DNA from: Streptomyces antimycoticus | GTDB lineage: Bacteria > Actinomycetota > Actinomycetes > Streptomycetales > Streptomycetaceae | Direction: 5' to 3' | Assembly: GCF_005405925.1 (NCBI RefSeq) | Contig: NZ_BJHV01000001.1 | Span: 6,262,001-6,326,000, forward strand | Length of the DNA stretch: 64,000 bases | Part shown: positions 49,975 through 58,548 of the stretch, in pieces | Layout: each line of letters begins with the position of its first letter | How positions within the stretch are numbered: the first letter of the stretch is position 1 | Notes under the pieces: model-generated | Told to the model about the DNA's origin: nothing | The model's input: only the letters and a program-made list of their open reading frames with translations | Databases searched by the model: none | Made by a program: the position numbers and the translations under genes

Positions 49975-50063
49975 GGTTCGCTCACCCGCGCGCGGACGCG
50001 GCCACCACTGTCACGGCGGCCACGCCGAGGTGGTCGGTTCGCTCACCCGCGCGCGGACGCGGC
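49975..50063. repeat. 28-bp direct repeat, two copies
   Basis: GGTTCGCTCACCCGCGCGCG and eight further bases occur at 49975-50002 and 50036-50063 (61-base period). They are non-coding, after the cbiO stop and before a leftward operon end. Confidence 0.85.
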
Positions 50064-50078
50064 GTGCTGACGGCCGCC

Positions 50079-50288
50079 TCAGGTACGCCGGAAGCGGTCG
50101 GCGGCGTTCTCCTCCCGGTGGCGGGGGCACTGGCAGGGCGGCCACGCCTGCCCCAACGCGTAGGGGTTGACGTCCTCCCCGACCAGCACGGCCACCAACG
50201 CGCGCCGCGCGGTCACCATCCCGTCGCGCGCCATCGTGTAGACGCGCATCGTCATACGGGGCCCCTCGCCCCTGGTGCCGGCGATCAC
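50079..50288 (-). CDS. Small hypothetical protein of the XRE-linked operon
   Basis: A 69-residue protein (MTMRVYTMARDGMVTARRALVAVLVGEDVNPYALGQAWPPCQC...). Its C-terminal PPCQCPRH segment has two cysteines. I do not recognise a family. Its start overlaps the previous gene's stop by four bases. It ends a three-gene operon that diverges from an XRE/DUF5753 gene, a common Streptomyces arrangement of unknown role. Confidence 0.6.
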   Translation of the reverse strand: MIAGTRGEGPRMTMRVYTMARDGMVTARRALVAVLVGEDVNPYALGQAWPPCQCPRHREENAADRFRRT

Positions 50289-50602
50289 CGGCCACCCTCC
50301 CCGACCGGGGCCAGGAGCTGGAGCACGCTGCGCAGACCGCGCTTCACCGCGCCCAGGTGGTAGGCCAGTTCCTCCGGCGGGGCGGTGGCCAGGTCGAGGG
50401 ATTCGGCCCCCGCGAGGGTCTGTCCGGCGACGATCAGCACGGCCTGTTCAAGGCCGTCGCGGGTGGGCTTTCCGGCCGCGATACACGCGGGGCACAGGCC
50501 CGAACGCGGCTCGGCGGGGTGACGGGGCCCGAAGGTGCCGGGGGCGGCGCACAGGACGCAGCCGGGGGCCGGGGTGGGCGCGGCGTGGCCGTTGGCGGTC
50601 AC
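50285..50602 (-). CDS. Small cysteine-containing hypothetical protein
   Basis: A 105-residue protein. PGCVLCAAPGTFGPRH and SGLCPACIAAGKPTRDG form two C-x-x-C pairs, a possible zinc knuckle. The C-terminal half is helical (EELAYHLGAVKRGLRSVLQLL). Four-base overlaps join it to both neighbours, so the three genes are translationally coupled. No function is known. Confidence 0.65.
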   Translation of the reverse strand: MTANGHAAPTPAPGCVLCAAPGTFGPRHPAEPRSGLCPACIAAGKPTRDGLEQAVLIVAGQTLAGAESLDLATAPPEELAYHLGAVKRGLRSVLQLLAPVGEGGR

Positions 50603-50955
50603 CGGATCACCACCATCCCGTGCGGGGCGCAGATCAACTCCACCCGGGGGACGCTCTTCGACCGCTGTCGCCGCCGTCGCTCATCGGCCACGGAGTAGGG
50701 ACGCACCAGGGCGGGCAGCTCGCTGTCCAGCGGCAGGAGGGGGATGGTGTGCAGTTCGAGGGTCGGCGAGTCGGTGTAAGGGCGCGGGGGCACCGGTCGG
50801 TGCGTGACGCTCGGGGAGTCCACGGCCCCCGCTACGGGCCGGGAAGGCGCCGGATACGACGCGGGGAGGTTCGGGACGGCACGGTGACGGCCGGGCGGCC
50901 GTAAGGCCAGAACTGCCCTCACCCATTCGAGTACGCGGGCGATAGAGTCCAGCAC
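50599..50955 (-). CDS. Hypothetical protein, first gene of the small operon
   Basis: A 118-residue protein with an N-terminal hydrophobic helix (IARVLEWVRAVLALRPPG), a proline-rich middle and a basic end (DERRRRQRSKSVPRVELICAPHG). The GTG at 50955 has GGAG seven bases before it. It diverges from the XRE gene across 110 bases. No recognised domain. Confidence 0.55.
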   Translation of the reverse strand: MLDSIARVLEWVRAVLALRPPGRHRAVPNLPASYPAPSRPVAGAVDSPSVTHRPVPPRPYTDSPTLELHTIPLLPLDSELPALVRPYSVADERRRRQRSKSVPRVELICAPHGMVVIR

Positions 50956-51065
50956 GTTGACGCTCCAATCCAGCGTTGGCCACGCCCCCGGACGTTCGCC
51001 CGTCGCGGGGGTCTTGCTTTCCTGATGGAAGGGTCGCGCAACTCGCGTACTCTCAGGAGACGTTC

Positions 51066-51943
51066 ATGTCCCGATGTTCAATTGGGGAAATGGGGGGCCA
51101 GGTGGCGGCACGACCACGCGAACTCACGCCCGACCGATCCGCCCGACACCTGTTCGGGGCGAAGATGCGCGCCCATCGTGAGCGAGCGAACATGAGCCTT
51201 GGTCAGTTGAAGGATGTGGTGATGGTGAGCACAAGCCACCTGTCTCGCATCGAGACGGCCGACGCTATGCCCCCGCCTGACCTACCTAGGCGACTGGATA
51301 CCGCGTTTGGAACAGACGGGATCTTTCAGGAGCTATATCGGCTTGCCCTGGGAGATCCACCCTGACCAGTTCCGGCGCCGGATGGAACTTGAGGCACAAG
51401 CTCGGCTCATTGAGGAGTACGCCGGTCAGATCGTGCCGGGGCTCGTTCAGACCGAGGACTATGCTCGTGCCTTGTTCGAGAAGTTCGACCCCAAAGCCAC
51501 GCTGAACGAGATTGAAGAGCTGGTCACCGCTCGAATGAGTCGGCAAGCTCTGTTGAGCGCTGACCCTCCACCGGACGTCTCGCTGATCCTCGATGAGGCA
51601 GTACTACAACGGTCCTTCGGCGGACCGGCCGTGATGCGGGCACAACTTGCCCGTCTAGTTGACCTGACGCTGACACCCACGACCGTGGTGCAGGTTCTAC
51701 CGTTCGAACACGGGGGGACATGCTTTGGTAGGGGGAACGCTGACGTTGATGACCCTCGCAAAGGGCGCTCAAGTGGCCTATGAAGAGAGCATTTCGACGG
51801 GGACCCTACTTGAGGATCTTGCCACGGTCTCGGCACGTCGGCGGGCTTACGATCTGCTGAGAGCTTGCGCTCTGTCGCCGAGCGATACGGCGAATTTCAT
51901 TCGGTCCCTGATGGAGGCACCATCTGATGAGCACCATTCCTGA
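51066..51943 (+). pseudogene. XRE-family DUF5753 regulator with two frameshifts
   Basis: The N-terminal HTH (SARHLFGAKMRAHRERANMSLGQLKDVVMVSTSHLSRIETADAMPP) is in one frame. The DUF5753 sensor starts in the second (HPDQFRRRMELEAQARLIEEYAGQIVPGLVQTEDYARALF, to PTTVVQVLPFEHGG) after about 51345. Its end is in the third frame after about 51718 (HALVGGTLTLMTL to MEAPSDEHHS). The first break looks like one missing base before GGGAG, and the second like one extra G in a six-G run. The joined protein is about 290 residues, the normal length. These proteins pair with a DUF397 partner, as here, in Streptomyces developmental or antibiotic control. Confidence 0.8.
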
Positions 51944-52151
51944 TCTCTCCGGTGTGGAGTGGGTCAAGTCCAGTTATAGCGGTAACGGGGGCGGCAGCTG
52001 TGTCGAGTGGGCGCCGAAGACCGCTACCGTTGTCCGTGTAGTGCCTGTTCGCGATAGCAAGAACCCGAACGGTCCGACGTTGGTCTTCCCCCCGTCGTCC
52101 TGGGCATCATTCATATCGGCTGTCAGGGGCGGAGAGTTTCACGGCGCCTGA
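51927..52151 (+). CDS. DUF397 domain protein
   Basis: A 74-residue DUF397 protein: VEWVKSSYSGNGGGSCVEWAP, then VPVRDSKNPNGPTLVFPPSSWASFISAVRGGEF, the family's full extent. It overlaps the regulator's end by 17 bases. DUF397 proteins are partners (possibly regulated antagonists) of DUF5753 HTH proteins such as the WhiJ group. The ATG is in a normal context. Confidence 0.9.
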   Translation: MSTIPDLSGVEWVKSSYSGNGGGSCVEWAPKTATVVRVVPVRDSKNPNGPTLVFPPSSWASFISAVRGGEFHGA

Positions 52152-52178
52152 CCCCCGCTGACGACCCATCAGCTTTCG

Positions 52179-52205
52179 CGGCCCCTGGCCACTCGGCAGG
52201 GGCCG
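52179..52205. terminator. Bidirectional hairpin
   Basis: A nine-pair stem CGGCCCCTG/CAGGGGCCG with a nine-base loop, between the convergent DUF397 and beta-lactamase-like genes. Confidence 0.65.
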
Positions 52206-52312
52206 TCGCGCTGCCCCGGGTACGGCTCGTGCCGCATGGGGTCGCACGGGTCCGGGGCGCGCGGTAGCGCCACCTCTGTCGCGCCGCCCGGCCGGTGCGG
52301 CCCCTCGGGCCG

Positions 52313-53580
52313 TTACGCCTCCCGCGCCGCCAGGCTGGTCCGCACCGCGCGCACCAGCGCCTGCGCACGCGGATCCGCGGTGACACCGCGCCGCATACCG
52401 TTGGTGACGTAGGCGAAGCCGATGCGCGCCTCCGGGTCGGCGAAGGCGAGCGAGCCTCCGCGCCCCGGGTGGCCGAAGGAGCCCGGCCCCAGCAGCGGGC
52501 AGGCCGGGCCGTGCAGCATGTAGCCGAGGCCGTATCGGGTGCCGACGACCAGAACCCGGTCCGGCCCCGCGGACTCCTCTGTACGGGCCATCGTGAGCGT
52601 CGCCGGGGCGAAGAGCCGGCCCCCGAGCGGGCCGTACGGGCCGAGGGCAGCGGGCCGATCAGCGCCGCGTAGAAGCGGGCCAGCGCCTCGGCGGTGGCCA
52701 CCCCGCCCGAGGCGGGCAGCTCGGCGGCGAGATAGGCGGGGTCGTTCTCGTCCGGCACCGGGGTGATCGCGGCGAACGCCCTCCGGGTCAGCGACTCGGG
52801 GTCCCGATACGCCTCGGCGACCGACCGCTTGGGACGAATCCGCGGCCCGTGGGCGGCGGGCGCGGCGAGGGCCTCCACCGCCGCGATCCGGCCGACCCGG
52901 CCCCGCTGCTCCTCGGGCAGCCCGAGCCACAGGTCGAGCCCCAACGGGCGGGCGATCTCCTCGGCGATCCAGCGCCCGATGGTCCGCCCGGTGACCCTGC
53001 GCACCAGCTCGCCCAGCAGCCAGCTGTACGTCTGGGCGTGATAGCCGTGGGCCTCACCGGGCTCCCATACGGGGCGCTGGGCGGCGACGGCCCGCGGCCC
53101 GGATATGCCGTCGACGGCCTCGGCGGGGGTCAGCGGGGTGTCGAGCACGGGCACGCCGGTGCGGTGCGCCAGCAGATGCCGCACCAGCACCCGCTCCTTG
53201 CCGGCCGCCTTGAACTCCGGCCAGTAGGTGCTGACCCGGCCGTCCAGGTCCAGCTGGCCGCGCTGATGCAGCAGCAGCGGCACCGCGGCGGCGACGCCCT
53301 TGGTGACCGACCGGACGACCTGGGCGGTGTCCTGGGTCCAGGGCTCACGGCCGCCGCCGGAAGCCTCGGGGCCGCTCTCGCCGTCGTCGTCGGGGGCCTT
53401 CGTGTCGGGGGCCTTCGTGCCGCCCCACAGATCGACGACCTTCTCGCCCTCCCGGTAGAGCACCATGGCCGCGCCGCGCTCGCCGTGCCGGGTGAAGTTC
53501 GCCGCGAAGGCGTCCCGGACCGGTTCGAAACCGTCGGCCACCGTGCCCTGGACGTCCACCACTGATCCGACTCCCGCCAT
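52313..53580 (-). pseudogene. Serine hydrolase (class C beta-lactamase/EstB-like), frameshifted near 52650
   Basis: From ATG 53580 the frame encodes a typical beta-lactamase-fold N-terminal half. GAAMVLYREGEKVVDLWGG leads to VRSVTKGVAAAVPLLLHQRGQLDLDG, with the S-x-x-K nucleophile motif. EFKAAGKERVLVRHLLAHRTGVP and HAQTYSWLLGELVRRVTGRTIG (Y-x-W of the Y-S-N position) follow. The rest (ALGPYGPLGGRLFAPATLTMA, YGLGYMLHG, GSFGHPGRGGSLAFADPEARIGFAYVTNGM) is in another frame. One missing base around 52648-52655 explains the break; a normal protein of about 420 residues results. It is probably an esterase or D-aminopeptidase relative, not a resistance enzyme. Confidence 0.85.
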
Positions 53581-53723
53581 GCCGACCCGCGCGTGTGTGC
53601 TGTGTTTCTCCTTATGGTGCAACGTCCCGTGGGTGAGGATCATGCCGGGGCCGGGCAGGATCACCGGCGGACGCGCCACCGTGGGGCGGCGGCGGTCCGA
53701 GAGCCGACGAGAAGGGGCACACG

Positions 53724-54524
53724 GTGCGGAGATTCGAGGGCTACGCGGTCATGCTCACCGGCGCGGGACGCGGGATCGGGGAGGTCACCGCCCGCCGCTT
53801 CGCCGACGAGGGCGCCCGGGTGCTGATCACCGACCTGGACGGCGAACGGGCCGCGAAGGCCGCCGCGTCCATACGGGCCGACGGCGGCGAGGCCGAGTCG
53901 CTGGGCTGCGATGTGGCCCGGCGGGAGGACGCCGAGGCGGCCGTGGCGCACGCCGTAAGGAGCTTCGGAAGGCTGGACGTCCTGGTCAACAGCGCCCACT
54001 CATGCCACGTCGACACCCCGCTGTTCGAGGACCAGCTGGACGACGAGTGGCAGCAGGACATCGATGTCACCCTCGGCGGCGCCTTCCGCTGCTCCCGCGC
54101 CGCGCTGCCGCATCTGGCCGCCGCGGACGGCCGGGGCGCGATCGTCAACGTCGGCTCGGTCAACGGCCTCCAGGACTTCGGCAACCACGCCTACAGCGCC
54201 GCCAAGGCGGGCCTGGGCAGCCTCACCCGCACCCTGGCCGCCCACGCCGCCCGGCGGGGCGTCCGCGTCAACCTGGTGGCCCCCGGCACGATCCGCACCC
54301 CCGGCTGGGACGGCCAGGAGGACACCCTGCGCCGCGCCGCCGAGGTCTACCCCCTCGGCCGGGTCGGCGAGCCCGCCGACATCGCCGCCGCCATCACCTT
54401 CCTCGCCTCATCCGACGCCGCGTGGATCACCGGGACCACCCTCCCCGTGGACGGCGGCATCATGGCCACGAACGTGGCGGTGCGCAGGGCCTTCGGTCAC
54501 TCGGAGACGCCCAGCGAGACATAG
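53724..54524 (+). CDS. SDR family oxidoreductase
   Basis: A 266-residue classical SDR. Cofactor loop TGAGRGIGE (residues 12-20), VLVNSAHS in place of NNAG (the second N is replaced by S), Ser in IVNVGSVNG, and YSAAKAG as the catalytic Y-x-x-x-K. It ends ITGTTLPVDGGIM. The GTG at 53724 follows a GAAGGGG-like site. It is divergent from the serine hydrolase, and its 3' end overlaps the convergent caspase gene by 28 bases. The substrate is unknown; an unpaired FabG-like enzyme. Confidence 0.88.
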   Translation: MRRFEGYAVMLTGAGRGIGEVTARRFADEGARVLITDLDGERAAKAAASIRADGGEAESLGCDVARREDAEAAVAHAVRSFGRLDVLVNSAHSCHVDTPLFEDQLDDEWQQDIDVTLGGAFRCSRAALPHLAAADGRGAIVNVGSVNGLQDFGNHAYSAAKAGLGSLTRTLAAHAARRGVRVNLVAPGTIRTPGWDGQEDTLRRAAEVYPLGRVGEPADIAAAITFLASSDAAWITGTTLPVDGGIMATNVAVRRAFGHSETPSET

Positions 54525-57286
54525 TCGTAACGGCCCTCCCAGGGCTCGCTCGTATAGACGTTGGTCAGCCGGGAGCCGCGCCAGATCACGCTCTTCTGGA
54601 ACAGAATGGGCAGATACGCGGCGGAGTCGGAGATCCTCCGATTGATCTGCGCGTAGTCGCTCCCGGCCTTCGCCGGATCCTGTTCGGCGATCGCCGTGTC
54701 GAAGAGGTCGTCGACCGTGGGGTCGTCCAGCTCCGCGACATTGAAATTGCCGGTGGGCAGGATGAAACGGCTGTCGGCTAGCGGCTGCAGAAAGCTCTGG
54801 CCGGTCGGGAAGTCGGCCAGCCAGCGGTACAGGACGATGCCGTATCCCTTCTTCTTCACCGTCGCGGGCGCGCCTATCGTCTCGCTGAAACGGCTGCCGT
54901 CGACCTGAGCGACCTCGGTGGTGATGCCGACCTTCCGCAGCGATGCCTGGAGCGACATCGCGACAGCCACATCGGTGGGGCGATTGTTGCGCACCGCGAT
55001 GGTGGTACTGAATCCGTTGGGCTCTCCGCACGCCTTCAGTTCGGCCTCGGCCTTGTCGGTGTCCGGCTTTCCCTTGCGCTTGAGCGTCTCGTACGGATCG
55101 TAGGAGGAGTCGGAGCCCGCGATGGTGGGCGGGATCATATGCGGTGCGATATCGCCGGTCTGTGGACCGCCCGCGGCGGTCCGCATGTTCTCCCTGTCCG
55201 CCGCGTAGAGGACCGCCTTACGGCAGTGGACGTTGTTCAGCGGTTTGACGGAGCGGGGGAGGGCCGCGAACAGGAGCATCCCGTTGGACGGGCTGTCCAG
55301 CCGGGCACTGAGGTCGGAACTGCTCGTGGCCTGGGCGAGGGAGGCCCCGGTGAGTCCGGAGGATTGCAGATCCAGGTCATAGTCGCCCGAGAACAGGGCT
55401 TTCGCGTTCGTCTGCTCGTCGCTGCTGATATTCACCGTGATCCGGTTGGGAAGGGCGGTGCGGATCGGGTCGGACGACCGCTTCCACTCGGTGTTACGGA
55501 CCAGTTCCAGCGATGTGCCCGGCTCGTAGGAGTCGAATCTGTACGGCCCCGAGGAGAATGGGTTGTCCTGGTACTTGTCCTTGGTGTCCTTCGTCTTCTT
55601 CACCGGCGATGCCGACGGGGTCGCCAGCATGCGCTCGAAGTCGCCGTTGGCCTTCGGCAGTTTGAAGACGATGGTTCTGTCGTCCGGAGTCCGGATGGCC
55701 TTCAGGCCGAGCTTGTCCTTGGACGTGTCCTTGTACGGCCCCTTGTAGGTGTGGCCGGGATCGAGTGCCTGCTGGACAAAGATCGGGCCACCGGAGACGG
55801 CGTCCTGAGCCCAGAGCCGCTCGATGCCGTATTTGATGTCCTGGGACGTGATCGCGGTGCCGTCCTCCCAGGTGATCCCGGAGCGCAGGGTGTAGGTGTA
55901 GGTCTTGCCGCCGTCGGTCACCTCGGCCTTCCGCTCGGCGAGATCCGGAACCAGTTCGGCGCCGTCCTTACCGGGCTTGGGGGCGTAGGTGACCAGTTGG
56001 CGGGCGTAGAAGCGGGAGAAGTTCCAGACGAAGCCGTAATAGCTGCGCTGAGGGTCCCATGAATCCGCGTCGTCCTTGCTGATGAACTTCAGCGTCCCGC
56101 CCGGCTTCGTCGAGGCGTTGACGACGCCCCCCTTGGCCGCGGCGTTGTTCCCGGAGGTGGGGCCCGGCTTCGGGGTGCTGGACGACTTCGAGGTGTCGCG
56201 CCCGGTGTCGTCCTTGGAAGAGTCCTTCATCCAGGACATCGCCAGGGGGACGCCCGCGGCCACCAGGGCCACGAAGAGCGCTCCCGCCAGCCCGTAGGTG
56301 ACGGCGCGGCGGCGGCCCGGAGAGGCCCCGCCGGGGGCGGGGAGCGGCGCGGGCGACGGCAGGGCCATCGGCGACCAGGTGGGCATCGGCGGCACCCCGG
56401 GCAGCGGCACGGGCTCGGGGGCCGAGGGGGCCGGCTCGTGGTCCGCGGGCGCGGGTCCCGGAACGCGCGGCGGCGTGGGCGTGCCCATGAACGTGGGCGG
56501 CGTCGGCTCGTGGTCGTACGGCGGGGGCGGCGGGCCGAAGCCGGGCGGTGCCCAGGCGGCGTTGCGTGCCAGGGCGAGTCCGCCCGCCGTATTGCGGTCG
56601 CGCTTCTGCGGCAACGGTCGGCCCTTGGCCCGCAGCGCCCCGTACACCTGCGCGTAGACCGTGTCCAGGTCCAGCAACTCCGGCCCGCCCGGCACCCCTT
56701 GGCGCAGCAGCCGAAGCAGCTCACCGGTGAAGGCCGTATGGTGCTCGCCGGGCGGGGCGAGCGCGAAGCTGGTGTCGGGGACGGAGGCCAGCAGATAGGT
56801 GCCCTCGATCTCCACCTGGTCGATGACCGCCTCGGCGGCCGCCGCCCCCATGAAGCCGAGCACGCGTCCGCTGAAGCAGCAGTCGAGCAGCATCACCTGG
56901 CGCCCGGCCCGCCCGTCGAGCACGACATCGCGCAGCGTGCCGTACGGCAGCCCGGTGTAGGAGCGGTGCTGTATGGACCCGGTGAGCCCCAGGAAGAGCT
57001 CGCCGCGGCGCGGTTCCACGAGACCGTGTCCGGCGAAGTACACCAGCAGGGTGTCCGTGGCCTCCTCGGCCGCGGTCCGGACGGCCTCGAGGACCTCGAC
57101 CGCGGTGGCGGGGTCCTCGATGACCGTGCAGTGCTCGGGCGCCAGCCCCCAGGAGCCCGGCGCGCACAGGGCCGCGGCCAGCGCGCTCAGGTTGTTGGCC
57201 ACCGCCGGGATCTGCTCCAAGTGGGCATAGCGGCTGGTGCCGATGAGCACGGCGCGGGTGGCGGCCGGATCGGGCAGAACGGCCAC
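54497..57286 (-). CDS. EACC1-associated caspase fused to a transmembrane helix and an extracellular solute-binding protein
   Basis: A 929-residue fusion. Residues 9-240 are a caspase-like (C14) peptidase: TRAVLIGTSRYAHL, catalytic His87 in LVYFAGHG and Cys137 in MLLDCCFSG. Residues 246-324 are Pro/Ala/Glu-rich. One helix (VTYGLAGALFVALVAAGVPLAMSW, about 329-351) is preceded by GRRR, so the caspase should be cytoplasmic. After a Ser/Lys/Pro spacer, residues 395-929 are a complete SBP_bac_5 peptide/nickel-type binding protein (GGTLKFISKDDADSWDPQR, YTYTLRSGITWEDGTAITSQDI, RKAVLYAADRENMRTA), predicted to be extracellular. GTG at 57286 follows GGAGGGG, and EACC1 stops two bases before. By family knowledge EACC1 caspases belong to conflict/suicide systems. 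An outside ligand triggering an inside protease is inference. Confidence 0.9.
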   Translation of the reverse strand: MAVLPDPAATRAVLIGTSRYAHLEQIPAVANNLSALAAALCAPGSWGLAPEHCTVIEDPATAVEVLEAVRTAAEEATDTLLVYFAGHGLVEPRRGELFLGLTGSIQHRSYTGLPYGTLRDVVLDGRAGRQVMLLDCCFSGRVLGFMGAAAAEAVIDQVEIEGTYLLASVPDTSFALAPPGEHHTAFTGELLRLLRQGVPGGPELLDLDTVYAQVYGALRAKGRPLPQKRDRNTAGGLALARNAAWAPPGFGPPPPPYDHEPTPPTFMGTPTPPRVPGPAPADHEPAPSAPEPVPLPGVPPMPTWSPMALPSPAPLPAPGGASPGRRRAVTYGLAGALFVALVAAGVPLAMSWMKDSSKDDTGRDTSKSSSTPKPGPTSGNNAAAKGGVVNASTKPGGTLKFISKDDADSWDPQRSYYGFVWNFSRFYARQLVTYAPKPGKDGAELVPDLAERKAEVTDGGKTYTYTLRSGITWEDGTAITSQDIKYGIERLWAQDAVSGGPIFVQQALDPGHTYKGPYKDTSKDKLGLKAIRTPDDRTIVFKLPKANGDFERMLATPSASPVKKTKDTKDKYQDNPFSSGPYRFDSYEPGTSLELVRNTEWKRSSDPIRTALPNRITVNISSDEQTNAKALFSGDYDLDLQSSGLTGASLAQATSSSDLSARLDSPSNGMLLFAALPRSVKPLNNVHCRKAVLYAADRENMRTAAGGPQTGDIAPHMIPPTIAGSDSSYDPYETLKRKGKPDTDKAEAELKACGEPNGFSTTIAVRNNRPTDVAVAMSLQASLRKVGITTEVAQVDGSRFSETIGAPATVKKKGYGIVLYRWLADFPTGQSFLQPLADSRFILPTGNFNVAELDDPTVDDLFDTAIAEQDPAKAGSDYAQINRRISDSAAYLPILFQKSVIWRGSRLTNVYTSEPWEGRYDYVSLGVSE

Positions 57287-57288
57287 GG

Positions 57289-57672
57289 CTACCGCCCCCC
57301 TCCGTTGGCCTGATGGTCCGGTTCCGGTTCGGGCGCGGCCGGGCGCTCCAGCGCGTCGATCAGACGCCGCAGCTCCTCGTCGTCGCCACCGTCGAGGTCG
57401 ACCGTAAGGTCGCCACGGCGCACGGTGATCCGCCGGGCGTGCGGACGTGTCTGCCGCCAGGTGGACAGCGCCAGCGCGAAGGAGGCCGCGCTCCAGGCGT
57501 TCTCGGTGACCAGCTGCAGCACATCGGTGAGCACGCCCATCTGGCCCGGCGACGGCTCGACCTGGACCAGCTCCACATGGGCGCCGCGGCGCGCGGCCGG
57601 ATCCCGTCTCAGCCAGTCGAGGAGCGATCGCAGCTCCGCCTCCCCGCCGTTCACCGCTACGTCGATCCGCAC
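57289..57672 (-). CDS. Effector-associated constant component EACC1
   Basis: A 127-residue protein matching the EACC1 family: VRIDVAVNGGEAELRSLLDWLRRDPAARRGAHVELVQ, then GQMGVLTDVLQLVTENAWSAASFALALSTWRQT and the small strand pair ITVRRGDLTVDLDGGDDEELRRLIDAL. It is always found beside effectors of predicted NTP-dependent biological conflict systems (Kaur et al., as recalled). GTG at 57672 sits behind AAGGGGGG; the longer frame upstream is not conserved-like. It is two bases upstream of the caspase, certainly co-transcribed and probably translationally coupled. Confidence 0.88.
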   Translation of the reverse strand: MRIDVAVNGGEAELRSLLDWLRRDPAARRGAHVELVQVEPSPGQMGVLTDVLQLVTENAWSAASFALALSTWRQTRPHARRITVRRGDLTVDLDGGDDEELRRLIDALERPAAPEPEPDHQANGGGR

Positions 57673-57856
57673 CAAGCCCCCCTTGTGACGACCGTCTCCC
57701 CGATTCTGTCCTACCCAGGGGCGCCCGCGCAGGACCAACGAAGAGCAAGGTCAGCGGAGTTCGGCGCCAACCCGGCCAGAAGTCAACGGAGTACGGCCTC
57801 AGCTCGCGTGCGGCATCAGAACTGGGCTACGCCGTCTCGTATGCCACCCGCCCCGC

Positions 57857-58474
57857 TCATGGCTGCCGCGCCGGTGGTGTGGCCAGCGCCCGGCGCCACT
57901 GCTCGGTGACCGACCGCCGCAGGCGTTCGGTGTCGACGGCGGCGGGGTCGAGAAGGCGTTGCAGCCCGATCCCTCGGAGCTGTCCGACGATCGCCACCGC
58001 GACCTCCTCGGGCGCGAGGTCGTGGCGGATGGTGCCTTCGGCGATGCCGGCCGCCACATCGTCGTGCAGATCGGCCCTGAACGACGCGTCCCGTTCGCGG
58101 AAGATCGGTGCCAGTTCGGGCATGGTGGGCGCCTCGGCCCACAGCAGCAGGAACGCGCGACTGGCGGCGCCCACCTGGCCGAGTTCGCCGATGTAGCCGT
58201 CGACCAGCCGCAGGAGCCGGTCCAGACCTGGGCGCAGATCGGCCAGGCCCGGTACGAACCCGGATTGTGCGGTGCGGGCCAGGAGCTCGAGGAGGGCCTG
58301 CTTCGAGCCGAAGTGGTGGGTGACGATTCCGCGGCTGTACCCGGCTCGCTCACCCACCCGCGCCAGCGTCAGCGAGCGCACTCCCTGCTCGACGACCAGC
58401 TCGGCGGCGGCTGCCAGCAATGCGGCTTCGGCCTGGTCGCGACGCTGCTTCTGGGTGCGGCGGGGGGTCGTCAT
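57857..58474 (-). CDS. TetR-family regulator
   Basis: A 205-residue TetR protein. The HTH is AALLAAAAELVVEQGVRSLTLARVGERAGYSRGIVTHHFGSKQALLELLA (residues about 17-67). The C-terminal domain contains APTMPELAPIFRERDASFRADLHDDVAAGIAEG, typical of the TetR_C_6/BetI-like group. ATG 58474 is used; a GTG five codons upstream is the alternative. It diverges from the DUF1330/hydrolase pair, and the shared gap has an inverted repeat. Confidence 0.88.
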   Translation of the reverse strand: MTTPRRTQKQRRDQAEAALLAAAAELVVEQGVRSLTLARVGERAGYSRGIVTHHFGSKQALLELLARTAQSGFVPGLADLRPGLDRLLRLVDGYIGELGQVGAASRAFLLLWAEAPTMPELAPIFRERDASFRADLHDDVAAGIAEGTIRHDLAPEEVAVAIVGQLRGIGLQRLLDPAAVDTERLRRSVTEQWRRALATPPARQP

Positions 58475-58490
58475 GACGAGAGTCCTCACT

Positions 58491-58514
58491 AACTTGCGTG
58501 TCGTCCAACAAGTT
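58491..58514. promoter_or_regulatory. Likely TetR operator
   Basis: AACTTG-N12-CAAGTT inverted repeat (58491-58496 and 58509-58514) in the 74-base gap between the tetR gene and the divergent DUF1330 gene. Confidence 0.6.
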
Positions 58515-58548
58515 TATACGGTGCCACTCATCCTGACTGGAGGTTTCG

